Origin: an uncultured Pseudomonadota bacterium
GTDB lineage: Bacteria; Pseudomonadota; Gammaproteobacteria; Steroidobacterales; Woeseiaceae
Direction: 5' to 3'
Length of the DNA: 64,000 nucleotides
Assembly: GCA_913055625.1 (NCBI GenBank)
Contig: CAJXJW010000002.1
Coordinates: forward strand, 434,001 to 498,000
Below, one piece after another: positions 33,836-43,756 of the stretch. Every line of letters begins with the position of its first letter. The stretch's first letter is position 1. Made by a program: the position numbers and the translations under genes. The notes under the pieces are model-generated. The model did not search any database. It worked only from the letters and a program-made list of their open reading frames with translations, and was not told the origin of the DNA.

Positions 33836-35272
33836 GTGCGCGCATACCCCGCTTTTCTCGAGCTTCGTGACCGACCCGTCCTCGTCGTCGGTGCCGGCCC
33901 TGTTGCGCTGCGGAAGCTCACGCCGCTGCTCGCGGCCGGCGCGAAACCCGTGGTCGTGGCGCCCGAGGCCGTGCCCGGAATCGAGGACCTCGCCCGGGCG
34001 GGCGACGTCCAATGGCATCGGCGGCGGTTCCGGGCGGGCGACGTCGCGGGCCACTGGCTCGTCATCAATGCCTGCGGAGCGCCGGGCGTCGCGGCCGCGG
34101 TCCGGCGGGCGGGCGAGCGCGAGCGCGTGTTCGTCAACTCGGTCGACGACCCGGAACGCTGCAGTTTCACGGTCCCGGCCGTCGTCGACCGGGACCCGGT
34201 CATGGTCGCGATTTCATCCGCCGGCACGGCCCCGGTCCTCGCGCGCCGCATTCGCGAGCGGATCGAGGCGATGTTGCCGGCGAGCACCGGCGCGCTGGCA
34301 CGCACCGCCGGTCGCTGGCGCGCGCGCGTCGCCGGCACGTTGCCCGACGGTGCGGCACGGCGGCGCTTCTGGGAGCGCTGGTTCGACGGCGCAGGCGTGC
34401 ACGGCGGCGCGGACGCCGAGCTGCAGGAGGCGCTCGTCGAAGCCGCCGGCAGTGGAGGCGACACGGGTGTCGCGTGGCTGGTCGGCGCCGGCCCCGGCGA
34501 TCCGGGCCTGCTCACGTTGAAAGCGCTGCAGGCGCTGCAGGATGCGGACGTGATTCTCCACGACCGGCTGGTGTCGGACGACATCCTGGGCCTCGCCCGG
34601 CGCGACGCGGAGCGCGTGTCTGTCGGCAAGGTGCCGGGCTGCCGCGACAACAGCCAGGCATCGATCAACGCGCGGCTCGTGGCACTCGTTGCCGACGGCA
34701 AGCGCGTGTGCCGGCTGAAGGGCGGTGACCCCTTCGTCTTCGGCCGCGGCGGCGAGGAAGCGGAAGCCTTGGACGCGGCGGGTCTGCCCTACGTCGTCGT
34801 GCCCGGCATCACGGCGGCGCTGGGCTGCGCCGCCGCCGCCGGCATCCCGTTGACGCATCGCGACGCGGCGCAGTCGCTGACGCTGCTGACGGGGCACGGC
34901 CGGGATGCCGTCGACCGCATCGACTGGGCGGCCCTGGCGCGCGGCCGGCAGACGCTCGCAATCTACATGGGCGTGCAGCGGTTCCCGGACCTGATGCAGA
35001 AACTGACCGCGCACGGACGCGCCGCCGACACGCCGGTCGCGATCATAGAGCGCGGGACACTGCCCACGCAGCGGGTGCTGCGCGGCACGCTGGGACAGCT
35101 GGCGCTGCTCGCGAGTGCGCACCGCGTCGAGGCACCGGCGCTGCTGATCGTGGGCGAGGTCGCGGGCTACGGGGCGTCCCGGACCGGCGCGCCGGACCTG
35201 CGCCCGCGCCGTGCCGCGCCATCGCCGACATCCGAATCTGCTATAAACAGGGCCACGCCCGGTTCAACATGA
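33836..35272 (+). CDS. cysG: Siroheme synthase (trifunctional CysG)
   Basis: 478 aa. The N-terminal half is the precorrin-2 dehydrogenase/ferrochelatase: VLVVGAGPVALRKLTPLL, VNSVDDPERCSFTVPAVVDR, VAISSAGTAPVLARRIRE. From about residue 219 comes the uroporphyrinogen III methyltransferase: LVGAGPGDPGLLTLKAL, ILHDRLVSD, LKGGDPFVFGRGGEE, VPGITAALGCAAAAGIPLTH. It makes siroheme for CysI. GTG 33836 follows CCAGGAGA. It ends with about 25 residues beyond the usual end, rich in Pro and Arg. Confidence 0.96.
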   Translation: MRAYPAFLELRDRPVLVVGAGPVALRKLTPLLAAGAKPVVVAPEAVPGIEDLARAGDVQWHRRRFRAGDVAGHWLVINACGAPGVAAAVRRAGERERVFVNSVDDPERCSFTVPAVVDRDPVMVAISSAGTAPVLARRIRERIEAMLPASTGALARTAGRWRARVAGTLPDGAARRRFWERWFDGAGVHGGADAELQEALVEAAGSGGDTGVAWLVGAGPGDPGLLTLKALQALQDADVILHDRLVSDDILGLARRDAERVSVGKVPGCRDNSQASINARLVALVADGKRVCRLKGGDPFVFGRGGEEAEALDAAGLPYVVVPGITAALGCAAAAGIPLTHRDAAQSLTLLTGHGRDAVDRIDWAALARGRQTLAIYMGVQRFPDLMQKLTAHGRAADTPVAIIERGTLPTQRVLRGTLGQLALLASAHRVEAPALLIVGEVAGYGASRTGAPDLRPRRAAPSPTSESAINRATPGST

Positions 35273-35294
35273 AGAACAACGAGAGGGGACTCCG

Positions 35295-36248
35295 ATGATC
35301 TACAACAACATCCTCGAGACGATCGGCAACACGCCGGTGGTCAAGCTGAACCGCATCGCGCCGAAAAACGTCGATGTGTACGTCAAGGTCGAATCCTTCA
35401 ATCCGATGGCGTCCGTCAAGGACCGGCTCGCGTTCGCGATCATCAACGACGCCGAGCAGAAGGGGCTGCTGGCGCCGGGCCAGACCGTCGTCGAGGCGAC
35501 GTCGGGCAACACCGGTATCGCGCTCGCGATGGTGTGCGCCGCCAAGGGGCACCCGTTCGTCGCGACGATGGCCGAGTCGTTCTCGATGGAGCGCCGGAAG
35601 ATCATGCGCGGGCTCGGCGCGAAGGTGATTCTGACGCCGGCGGCAGAGCGCGGCACCGGCATGGTGCGCAAGGCGGAAGAGCTCGCGAAACAGCACGGCT
35701 GGTTCCTGGCGCGCCAGTTCGAGAACATGGCGAATCCGGATTACCACGCGAGCACGACGGGGCCGGAGATACTGCGCGACTTCGCGGGCAAGCGCCTCGA
35801 CTACTGGGTCACCGGCTGGGGCACCGGCGGCACCATGTCCGGCGCGGGCCGTACGCTGAAGGCCGCGCGCCCGGACCTCAGGATCGTCGCCACCGAGCCC
35901 GCGGGCGCGTCGCTGCTGTCGGGCGCGGAATGGAAACCCCACAAGATCCAGGGCTGGACCCCGGACTTCGTGCCGGCAGTGCTCGACCGGGACGTGTTCG
36001 ACGAGCTGAAGTCGGTCACGGATGAGCGGGCGATCGAGGTCTCCCGCGAACTGGCGGCCAAGGAAGGTATCTTCACCGGCATTTCCTCCGGCGCGACGCT
36101 CGCCACCGCGCTCGACGTGGCCGCCTCGGCGTCGGACGGCTCGGTCATCCTGGCGATGCTGCCGGATACCGGCGAACGTTACCTGTCGACGCCGCTGTTC
36201 GAGGGCGTGAACGAGGGCTCCGACGACGAGTGGCTCAACAGCTTGTAA
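35295..36248 (+). CDS. cysK: Cysteine synthase A (O-acetylserine sulfhydrylase)
   Basis: 317 aa. The PLP lysine is K42 in MASVKDRLAF; the substrate loop is ATSGNTGIAL, the phosphate loop GWGTGGTMSG, and the C-terminal ISSGATLATALDVA and DTGERYLSTPLFE are typical. It joins sulfide to O-acetylserine to give cysteine, closing the pathway begun by cysH and cysJI. It starts 22 bp after cysG with GAGAGGGGACT before the ATG, so it is in the same operon as cysG. A GC-rich inverted repeat without T-run follows it. Confidence 0.95.
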   Translation: MIYNNILETIGNTPVVKLNRIAPKNVDVYVKVESFNPMASVKDRLAFAIINDAEQKGLLAPGQTVVEATSGNTGIALAMVCAAKGHPFVATMAESFSMERRKIMRGLGAKVILTPAAERGTGMVRKAEELAKQHGWFLARQFENMANPDYHASTTGPEILRDFAGKRLDYWVTGWGTGGTMSGAGRTLKAARPDLRIVATEPAGASLLSGAEWKPHKIQGWTPDFVPAVLDRDVFDELKSVTDERAIEVSRELAAKEGIFTGISSGATLATALDVAASASDGSVILAMLPDTGERYLSTPLFEGVNEGSDDEWLNSL

Positions 36249-36369
36249 GGGGCTGAATCGGCCGAAGTTTCCGGCCGCGGGCGCGCGCCGGGGCTGAGAC
36301 GGCGATCACAGCGCCGGGGGGCCGGGGCTGGCATGGTTGGCGCTGGATCGCACCAGCGCGAGAGTTGCC

Positions 36370-38583
36370 GTGCCTGCGGAAGTGCACAGCCTCACCACCA
36401 TGAGAAACCTGGGCAAGGCCAGGCGACTGCTCCAGTCGCTGGTGCCGCGTGCCCATTGCTTTTGTTTCTACGACGGTGAGCGCCGGCCGTCCTGGTCGTC
36501 CGACGGCGCCGAGGACTTCGAGGTCGACAGTTTCGTCGCCGAATTGCCGCCCGACCTGTTCCTCGGCGGCGGCGACGACGCCGGCTACCTCCGCCGCACG
36601 CTGAAGAGCGGTCGGACGCTCCTCGTGCTGCCCGTGTTCCTGGCGAACGACGAGCCGCCCGCACTGCTGGTGACCGTTTTCTCGCGCAACGCCGGCAAGT
36701 CGTCCGGCTTCAACCCGAGCATGTTGTACGGGTTGCTGGAGCCGGCGGTCGGCGTGGTCGCGGAGATGCTGAACCTGCGTCGCGAAGTCGATGCCCGCGA
36801 ACAGGCGAGGCTGGACATGGAGGCCGAGCTGAAACTCGTCTACGACATCGACGAGCAGATACTCGGCAACTCGCGCAGCAACTCGGCGCTCGCGAAGCTC
36901 GTCGGGCAAAGCGGCCGGTACCTCAACATCTGCTACAGCGTACTGCTCATCCCGTCGAAGCGCATACGCATCAGCGCGACGCATTCGAGCTGGAAGACCG
37001 TGAATCGCAAGGTGCTGGACCGCTACCTCGTCGAGCAGATCCTGCCGCAGGTCGACGGGCAGCACCAACCGGTCGTGTTCGAGATGCCGGCCGAGGACGG
37101 CACCTCGGAGACGAACCCCGACGGCTACCAGACGCTTGTCTGCCCGATCATGGACCAGAACGGGAACACGCAGGGCGTGCTCGCGCAGCTCGGCCGAGTG
37201 AACAAGCGTCCGTTCACGAAACGGCACCGGCGCTTCATGGCCAACGTCGTGCGGAAGGTCGAGTACGTCATCGAGCAGTCCTTCGACACGATGACGGGCC
37301 TGATGAACCGGGCCGGCTTCGAGGCACAGCTGCACGAATCCTGGCAGGACCTGCGTGCCGGCAACGACATGCACCACGTCATCTACCTGGACCTGGACAA
37401 CCTGCAGCTCGTGAATGACACGTTCGGCCACGCAGCGGGCGACGCGGTCATCATGCGTTTCGCGCGGCTGCTCGAGGAGGACCTTCCGAAGAGCGCCGTC
37501 GTTTCGCGCCTGACGGGCGACGACTTCTGCATCCTGCTGACGCATGCGGACGAGAACGATGCGATGCGGCAGGCGCTGGACGTTCGAAAGCGTTGCGAGG
37601 CGCTGCGCTACCTGGAAGGCGACAAGTCGCTGCAGGTGACCATGAGCATCGGAATCGCACCGATGGGCCCTGGCGCCGGCGAGGAGAATCGCTGCCTCAC
37701 GTCGGCGCGCATGGCCTGCGAGGCGGCGAAGGACCACGGGCGCGACCGCATCGAAGTGTACAACCTCGAGAACGTGAGCCTGATCCGCCGGCACGACGAC
37801 ATGCAGCTAGTGGCGGATATCCAGCAGTCGCTGGACGGAGACGACTTCGAGCTGCTCGCCCAGCCCATTTGTGCACTGCGCGGCGAAGATTCGCGCCCGC
37901 GCTACGAGGTGCTGCTGCGCATGCGCGACCGGGACGGCGAGACCGTGCCTTCGAAGGCGTTCTTCTCGGCCGCGGAGCGCTACCAGATGATGCCCCAGAT
38001 TGATCGTTGGGTCGTCAGCAAGACCATCGCCTGCCTCGCGGCTCACATGGTCGGCGTCGAAAAGCAGCGGGCGCTGTTCTCGATCAACCTGTCGGGGCAG
38101 TCCCTGGGTGACGACGACATACTCGCGTTCATCGAGGACGAGCTGCGGGCCGCCTCCGTGCCGATCGAGGCAATCGGCTTCGAGGTTACGGAATCGGCCG
38201 CTGTCTCGAACCTCGCCAAGGCGCAGGACTTCATCAATGCGTTGCACGAGCGCGGCTGCCGCATTTCGCTGGACGACTTCGGTGCGGGGCTGAGTTCCTT
38301 TGCCTACCTGAAGAACTTCAGCGTCGACACGCTGAAAATCGACGGGAGTTTCATCCGCGACATCACCGACAACCGCATCTCGGAATCGATGGTCGCGGCG
38401 ATCACGCAGGTTGCGAAGGTCATGGAGCTCGATACCGTCGCCGAGTACGTCGAGTGCGCGGAGACGCGAAAGCTCATCGCCGAGCTCGGCGTCGACTACG
38501 CGCAGGGACACGAGATCGGCAAGCCGCGTCCTTTGCTCGACGTGCTGAACGAACTCGGCGCCGCGGCTGAATCGACCGGCTGA
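36370..38583 (+). CDS. Degenerate-GGDEF / EAL domain protein (probable c-di-GMP phosphodiesterase)
   Basis: About 737 aa. An N-terminal GAF-like sensor region (to about residue 310) precedes a GGDEF domain whose signature is RLTGDDFCILL, so the active motif is TGDDF and cyclase activity is doubtful. The EAL domain keeps its residues: EVLLR in place of EALLR, INLSGQSL, FEVTES, LDDFGAGLSSFAYLK, TLKIDGSF, AEYVE, YAQGHEIGKP. Phosphodiesterase activity is therefore likely, with the GGDEF part regulatory. The start is uncertain: GTG 36370 (after GCGAGAG) or ATG 36400. Confidence 0.88.
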   Translation: MPAEVHSLTTMRNLGKARRLLQSLVPRAHCFCFYDGERRPSWSSDGAEDFEVDSFVAELPPDLFLGGGDDAGYLRRTLKSGRTLLVLPVFLANDEPPALLVTVFSRNAGKSSGFNPSMLYGLLEPAVGVVAEMLNLRREVDAREQARLDMEAELKLVYDIDEQILGNSRSNSALAKLVGQSGRYLNICYSVLLIPSKRIRISATHSSWKTVNRKVLDRYLVEQILPQVDGQHQPVVFEMPAEDGTSETNPDGYQTLVCPIMDQNGNTQGVLAQLGRVNKRPFTKRHRRFMANVVRKVEYVIEQSFDTMTGLMNRAGFEAQLHESWQDLRAGNDMHHVIYLDLDNLQLVNDTFGHAAGDAVIMRFARLLEEDLPKSAVVSRLTGDDFCILLTHADENDAMRQALDVRKRCEALRYLEGDKSLQVTMSIGIAPMGPGAGEENRCLTSARMACEAAKDHGRDRIEVYNLENVSLIRRHDDMQLVADIQQSLDGDDFELLAQPICALRGEDSRPRYEVLLRMRDRDGETVPSKAFFSAAERYQMMPQIDRWVVSKTIACLAAHMVGVEKQRALFSINLSGQSLGDDDILAFIEDELRAASVPIEAIGFEVTESAAVSNLAKAQDFINALHERGCRISLDDFGAGLSSFAYLKNFSVDTLKIDGSFIRDITDNRISESMVAAITQVAKVMELDTVAEYVECAETRKLIAELGVDYAQGHEIGKPRPLLDVLNELGAAAESTG

Positions 38584-38640
38584 GGGCAATCGCCCCGATC
38601 GTGATTGCCCCCGACCGGCGGGCTCCCTAGACTGCGTGGC

Positions 38641-41508
38641 ATGTCTCGCAGCGACGACGTTGCCACCCTGATTGACGCATTGCCGGAGCGCCTGCAGGCG
38701 CCCGCCGGCCGTTGGGTGGAGCGGCTGGCGGCGGCGGCCCCGCTGCCGGAGGATGACGCCCTGGCGACGCTGGTGCGCGTCGTCGCGTGCAGCGATTTCG
38801 CGGCCTCGGTGCTGTTGCGAGAGGCTGCACGCCGGGGCATCGACCCGGCATTCCTCGGCTCGCCGTACGACGACGCCTTCCGGGCGCGGCTCGCGGCGGG
38901 CGGCGACACGCCGACCGACGAGGTCAAGGCGCTGCTGCGCCGTGAACGGGACCGGCAGCTGCTGCGTATCGTCTGGCGCGACGTCAGCGGCACCGCGCGC
39001 GTCGACGAGACGCTGCACGACCTGTCGTCGGTCGCCGACGCGCTGATCGCCGCGGCGGCCGGGTTTGCGGCGCGTCGCATCGCGCTTCGGCATGGGGTCG
39101 TCCGCGACGATGCGGGCGAGGCCGTTCGGATGCTGGTCATCGGCATGGGCAAGCTCGGCGGCTGTGAGTTGAATTTCTCGTCCGACGTCGACCTGATCTT
39201 CGCGTATGCCGGGGGCGGGGAGAGCGACGGCGACCGGCCGCTCGATGCGCAATCCTATTTCGATCGATTGTCGCGACACCTGGTGGACTTGCTGGACGTC
39301 GTGACGGAGGACGGTTTCGTCTATCGAACCGACACCCGCCTGCGGCCTTTCGGCGACAGCGGGCCGCCGGTCATCAGCTTCGGCGCGCTGGAGTCTTACC
39401 TGACGCAGCACGGGCGCGACTGGGAGCGCTACGCGTGGGTCAAGGCCCGCCTCGTCGCGCCGACCGACGCGCCCGCCGTCGAGCAGGAATTGTTCGAGCA
39501 GATCGTGCGACCGTTCGTCTATCGCGGCTACCTCGATTTCGGCGTCTTCGAGTCACTGCGCGACCTGCACGCGCGCATCACCAGCGAAGGGCGGGCGCGT
39601 GGAATGCGCGACAACCTGAAACTCGGACCCGGCGGTATTCGCGAGATCGAGTTCATCGTGCAGTCCCTGCAGCTCGTGCGCGGCGGCGACATGCCGTCGC
39701 TGCGCACGCCGCGCCTGCAGGAGGCTCTGTCGCGGCTCGCCGAGACGCGCGGACTGGACCGGGCGACGGCGGATGCTCTGCGCGACGCCTACCTGTTCCT
39801 GCGGCGTGCCGAGAACGCGATCCAGGCCATGCGCGACCGGCAGACGCACGACCTGCCGGACGACGAGGCCGACCAGGACCGGTTGTGTCTCGCGACCGGC
39901 TTCCCGGACTGGGGCACATTCCGGGCGGCGCTCGACGCGGTGCGCGCCGTCGTGACGTCACACTTCGGCGCAATCGCGTTGCGGGACGGCGGCGAGGCGG
40001 ACGCCGCGGACGCGGAAACGCACTACGCCGGGCTCTGGGCGCGCGACGCGGATGTCGCGGATTGGGAAAGCGCGCTCGAACCGGGCGCCGCAGCCGGGAT
40101 CGCGGCGATGGTCGTCGCGTTTCGCCGCTCCCCGGCCGTTATCAAGCTCGGCAAGACCGCCGCGGAGAGGCTGCAGCACTTCGTACCGCGGCTCGTCGAC
40201 ATGGCCGGCGAGTGCGCGGACCCGGAACGCGCCGTCCGACGCTGCCTCGACGTGGTTGCCAGCGTTCTTCGCCGGAGTGCGTACCTCGCCCTGCTGAACG
40301 AGAACCCCGCGGCAATGCGGCGTTTCGTCTCGCTGTGCGCTCGAAGCGCGCACATCAGTGCCGAGCTCGCCCGGTTCCCGGTGTTGCTCGACGAGCTTCT
40401 GGAGGCAGCCGTCAATCCCGCGCGACTGTCACGTGCGGCACTCGGCCGCGAGCTCGACGCGCGGCTCGCGCAACGGCCCGACGCGGACGTCGAGGAGACG
40501 ATGGAGCAGCTCGCGCAGTTCCAGCGCGCGGTGATGTTCCGTGTCGCCGTCGGCGACCTGCATGGCGACCTGCAGATCATGCAGGTCAGCGACAGCCTGA
40601 CCTGGCTGGCCGAGGTCGTGCTCGAGCGCGCTCTCACCATTGCATGGGACGAGCTGACCGCGCGCCACGGCGCGCCTCACTACGTTGACGGCGGCGAGCG
40701 CCGGGCCGCCGGTTTCGGCGTCATCGCGTACGGCAAGCTCGGGGGGCTCGAGCTTTCCTACGGCAGCGACCTGGATATCGTGTTCCTGCATGATTCGCGC
40801 GGCGAGTCACAGGAAACGGACGGCGCGAAACCGCTCGACAACGCGATGTTCTACTCGCGCCTCGTCCGGCGGCTCGTGCACTTCATGTCGACGCGAACGA
40901 CCACCGGGGCGCTCTACGAGATCGATACGCGACTGCGGCCCAGCGGCCGGAAGGGCCTTCTCGTCACCAGCACGGACGCGTTTCGCCGCTACCAGGACGA
41001 GAACGCATGGACCTGGGAGCACCAGGCCCTGCTGCGCGCGCGGCCGGTTGCCGGCAGTCCCGCGATCGGGGAGGCATTCTCACGTATCCGGCTGGAGATC
41101 CTGACCCGCCGCGTTCGCCGCGAGCAATTGCGCGAAGACGTCCTCTCCATGCGTGCCCGGATGCGCAAGGAACTCGACGACAGCGATGACGACGGCTTCA
41201 ATCTCAAGCACGGCACCGGCGGCGTCGGGGACATCGAGTTCCTCGTGCAGTACCTCGTGCTTTCCAACGCCGCGCCACACCCGGCCGTGGTCGAATTCAC
41301 GGACAACGTGCGGCAGCTCAACGCACTTGCGGAATGCGGTGCACTGCCGCTGCCGACAGCAGCCAGGCTGCAGGATGTCTATCGTTGCTACCGTGAGCGC
41401 CAGCATCGCCTCGCGCTGGACGACGAAGGCGGACGGGTGCCGAATGCCGAATTCCGGCGCGAACGCGCTTTCGTCGAGGAGTGCTGGCAGCAGGTCTTCG
41501 CGCCGTAG
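38641..41508 (+). CDS. glnE: Glutamine synthetase adenylyltransferase/deadenylyltransferase
   Basis: 955 aa, full length. Two nucleotidyltransferase domains are plain: the deadenylylating one at about residue 168 (VIGMGKLGGCELNFSSDVDL) and the adenylylating one at about residue 695 (IAYGKLGGLELSYGSDLDIV). Each is followed by a GlnE-type DTRLRPFG or DTRLRPSG and a GGIREIEF or GGVGDIEFL. It adjusts glutamine synthetase activity in response to PII. ATG 38641 gives the usual start. The preceding gene ends 57 bp upstream. Confidence 0.97.
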   Translation: MSRSDDVATLIDALPERLQAPAGRWVERLAAAAPLPEDDALATLVRVVACSDFAASVLLREAARRGIDPAFLGSPYDDAFRARLAAGGDTPTDEVKALLRRERDRQLLRIVWRDVSGTARVDETLHDLSSVADALIAAAAGFAARRIALRHGVVRDDAGEAVRMLVIGMGKLGGCELNFSSDVDLIFAYAGGGESDGDRPLDAQSYFDRLSRHLVDLLDVVTEDGFVYRTDTRLRPFGDSGPPVISFGALESYLTQHGRDWERYAWVKARLVAPTDAPAVEQELFEQIVRPFVYRGYLDFGVFESLRDLHARITSEGRARGMRDNLKLGPGGIREIEFIVQSLQLVRGGDMPSLRTPRLQEALSRLAETRGLDRATADALRDAYLFLRRAENAIQAMRDRQTHDLPDDEADQDRLCLATGFPDWGTFRAALDAVRAVVTSHFGAIALRDGGEADAADAETHYAGLWARDADVADWESALEPGAAAGIAAMVVAFRRSPAVIKLGKTAAERLQHFVPRLVDMAGECADPERAVRRCLDVVASVLRRSAYLALLNENPAAMRRFVSLCARSAHISAELARFPVLLDELLEAAVNPARLSRAALGRELDARLAQRPDADVEETMEQLAQFQRAVMFRVAVGDLHGDLQIMQVSDSLTWLAEVVLERALTIAWDELTARHGAPHYVDGGERRAAGFGVIAYGKLGGLELSYGSDLDIVFLHDSRGESQETDGAKPLDNAMFYSRLVRRLVHFMSTRTTTGALYEIDTRLRPSGRKGLLVTSTDAFRRYQDENAWTWEHQALLRARPVAGSPAIGEAFSRIRLEILTRRVRREQLREDVLSMRARMRKELDDSDDDGFNLKHGTGGVGDIEFLVQYLVLSNAAPHPAVVEFTDNVRQLNALAECGALPLPTAARLQDVYRCYRERQHRLALDDEGGRVPNAEFRRERAFVEECWQQVFAP

Positions 41509-41528
41509 CCCGGTCCCGGGACGATGCG

Positions 41529-41534
41529 TATAAT
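41529..41534 (+). promoter_or_regulatory. Consensus -10 (TATAAT) for the zinc-finger/LPS gene group
   Basis: A perfect TATAAT lies just after glnE and 33 bp before the next start codon. No good -35 is found at 17 bp upstream; the preceding sequence is the glnE end. It probably starts the group from 41567 to 43754. Confidence 0.5.
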
Positions 41535-41566
41535 TCCCGGTTCGTCGCTCAACACCGGAGAACGTC

Positions 41567-41788
41567 GTGGCCGCCCGAGCCGGAACCGTCGACCAGCAAC
41601 TGATACCCGCCAACGCGCAGCATCGCTACCAGGTTCGCCGGCGAGACCTGCCGTTGTCGTGCCCGATGCCCGGCATGTACCTGTGGAATTCGCACCCGAA
41701 GGTCTACCTCCCGATCGAGGAAACGGGTGAGGCGAAGTGTCCCTATTGCGGGGCACAGTACGTCCTCGCAGACGACGCGCAGGGCTGA
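41567..41788 (+). CDS. Small zinc-finger domain protein (NDUFS6/YodC-like CHCC family)
   Basis: 73 aa from GTG 41567, preceded by CGGAGA. It has the CHCC zinc-finger layout: [20 protein letters not shown] with Cys and His, then [10 protein letters not shown]. Such proteins are conserved in proteobacteria, often beside LPS core or ubiquinone genes, with no established job. The stop is 4 bp before the hldD start. Confidence 0.85.
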   Translation: MAARAGTVDQQLIPANAQHRYQVRRRDLPLSCPMPGMYLWNSHPKVYLPIEETGEAKCPYCGAQYVLADDAQG

Positions 41789-41792
41789 CGAG

Positions 41793-42734
41793 GTGTACAT
41801 CGTCACGGGCGGCGCCGGGTTCATCGGCAGCAATCTCGTGCGGCACCTGCTGTCGCGAGGTGACGCCCCGGTCGTGGTTGTCGACGACCTGACCGATGGC
41901 CACAAATTCGTCAACATCGCCGATTGCGATATCGCGGATTATTTCGACCGCGACGAGTTTCCGGAGAAGCTCTCGGACAGCGGGTTCGCCTCGCGGATTC
42001 GCGCGATATTCCACGAGGGCGCGTGCTCGACGACGACCGAGTGGGACGGCCGCTACATGATGCGCAACAACTACGGCTATTCGCGCCTGTTGCTTGCGCG
42101 CTGCCGGGAGCACCGGATTCCGTTCATCTATGCGTCGTCGGCCGCCGTCTACGGTGCCTCGCAGGCGTTCGCCGAGGTTCCGGACAACGAGTTGCCGCTG
42201 AACGTGTACGGGTATTCGAAGCTGCAGTTCGACCGCTATGTCCGGCACCACGTCCCGGCCCCGGAGACGCAGGTCGTCGGCCTGCGCTACTTCAACGTCT
42301 ACGGCCCGCGCGAGCAGCACAAGGGCGGGATGGCGAGCGTCGCGTTCCATTTCAACAACCAGGCGCTGCAGGACGGGGAGGTGCGCCTGTTCGAAGGCAC
42401 GGACGGCTACCCCGATGGCGGCCAGCGGCGCGACTTCGTGCACGTCGACGACATCTGTGCGCTCAATCTCTGGTTCCTGGACCACCCCGACGTGTCCGGC
42501 ATCTTCAACGCCGGCACCGGGAACGCGCAGACGTTCAACGACGTCGCGAACGCGGTGCTCGAGTGGCACGGCCGCGGGCGGATACGCTACATCCCGTTCC
42601 CGCCGAATCTCGAAGGTGCCTACCAGAGCTATACCGAGGCGGACCTCACGCGTCTGCGGGCGACCGGGTGCGACGTCGCGTTCCGCGACGTCGCCCACGG
42701 CGTCCGCGATTATCTCGACGTACTCGGCGGCTAA
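41793..42734 (+). CDS. hldD: ADP-L-glycero-D-manno-heptose 6-epimerase
   Basis: 313 aa from GTG 41793. The NAD-binding start is [43 protein letters not shown], the YxxxK of YGYSKLQFD, and [14 protein letters not shown] are all characteristic of HldD/RfaD. It turns ADP-D-glycero-manno-heptose into the L-glycero form used for the LPS inner core. It precedes waaF by 3 bp, an operon also seen in other gammaproteobacteria. Confidence 0.95.
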   Translation: MYIVTGGAGFIGSNLVRHLLSRGDAPVVVVDDLTDGHKFVNIADCDIADYFDRDEFPEKLSDSGFASRIRAIFHEGACSTTTEWDGRYMMRNNYGYSRLLLARCREHRIPFIYASSAAVYGASQAFAEVPDNELPLNVYGYSKLQFDRYVRHHVPAPETQVVGLRYFNVYGPREQHKGGMASVAFHFNNQALQDGEVRLFEGTDGYPDGGQRRDFVHVDDICALNLWFLDHPDVSGIFNAGTGNAQTFNDVANAVLEWHGRGRIRYIPFPPNLEGAYQSYTEADLTRLRATGCDVAFRDVAHGVRDYLDVLGG

Positions 42735-42737
42735 GCC

Positions 42738-43754
42738 GTGAGCAGCGCCGCGACGCTGGTGGTCGGCCCGTCCTGGGTCGGCGACATGGTGCTCGCGCAG
42801 TCGTTGTTCAAACTCCTGAAGTCCCGCGAGCCGGACGTGCCCATCGACGTGCTTGCGCCCGCGTGGTCGCTGCCCGTGGTTGCGCGCATGCCGGAGGTGC
42901 GCGAGGGCATCGCCGCCGAGACGGGGCACGGCGAGTTCGGCCTCGGCAAGCGCCGGCGCATCGGCCGCGTGCTGCGCTCGCGGTATGCGCGGGCGATCGT
43001 GCTGCCGCGGTCGTTCAAGTCCGCGCTGATCCCCTGGTTTGCGCGCGTCCCGGTGCGCACCGGCTTTCGCGGTGAGATGCGCTTCGGGCTGCTGAATGAC
43101 GTCCGGCCCTTCGACGCCGTCGAGCTGGACCAGACGATCAAGCGATTCCTCGCGCTCGGCCTGCCGGGCGGGAGCGCGCTGCCCGAGCCGCCGTCACCCG
43201 CGCTGGACGTGTCCCCGGAAAACCAGGCGAGCCTCGTCGAGCAACACGGCCTGTCGACGAACCGCCCCGTCGTCGCGCTGCTGCCGGGCGCGGAGTTCGG
43301 TCCTTCGAAATGCTGGCCGGCAGAACACTACGCCGCGCTGGCGCAGCGTCTCGGGGGCGACGGCTACGACGTGTGGTTGTGCGGGTCGCCGAAGGATGCG
43401 CCGGTGGCGGGTCGCATCGCGAAGCTCGTGGGGTCGGCGCCGTTCCTGCACGACATCTGTGGCAAGACGTCGCTGGCCGACGCGGTGGACCTCCTGGCGC
43501 TCGCGGAGCAGGCGGTCGCGAATGACTCGGGACTGATGCACATCGCCGCCGCCGTCGGCGTGCACGTGCACGGGCTGTACGGTCCGACGTCGCCGGCCTT
43601 CGTGAGGCCGCTGACGGCGCGCGCGGACATTCACTTCCTGGATCTCGACTGCAGTCCGTGCCGGAAGCGCGTGTGCCCGCTGACGCACCACAACTGCCTG
43701 CGCAATATCGGCCCGGAAGCGGTACACGCGTGGGTCCTGCGCCGTCGGCCCTGA
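42738..43754 (+). CDS. waaF: ADP-heptose:LPS heptosyltransferase II
   Basis: 338 aa from GTG 42738. A GT9-family glycosyltransferase: LVVGPSWVGDMVLAQSLFK at the N-terminus, VLPRSFKSALIPWFARVPVRTGF, LLPGAEFGPSKCWPAEHYA, and the nucleotide-binding VANDSGLMHIAAAVGVHVHGLYGPTSP. The Cys-rich end (DLDCSPCRKRVCPLTHHNCL) is typical of WaaF. It adds the second heptose to the inner core at the cytoplasmic face. Confidence 0.94.
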   Translation: MSSAATLVVGPSWVGDMVLAQSLFKLLKSREPDVPIDVLAPAWSLPVVARMPEVREGIAAETGHGEFGLGKRRRIGRVLRSRYARAIVLPRSFKSALIPWFARVPVRTGFRGEMRFGLLNDVRPFDAVELDQTIKRFLALGLPGGSALPEPPSPALDVSPENQASLVEQHGLSTNRPVVALLPGAEFGPSKCWPAEHYAALAQRLGGDGYDVWLCGSPKDAPVAGRIAKLVGSAPFLHDICGKTSLADAVDLLALAEQAVANDSGLMHIAAAVGVHVHGLYGPTSPAFVRPLTARADIHFLDLDCSPCRKRVCPLTHHNCLRNIGPEAVHAWVLRRRP

Positions 43755-43756
43755 GC

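Noticed and set aside
36249..36369. Terminator after cysK (CGGCC/GGCCG inverted repeat)
   Set aside because: No T-run follows it; it may be a chance GC-rich repeat.
36235..37794. 519-codon open frame antisense to the EAL-domain gene
   Set aside because: Composition is typical of a GC shadow, and the opposite strand encodes a recognisable GGDEF/EAL protein.
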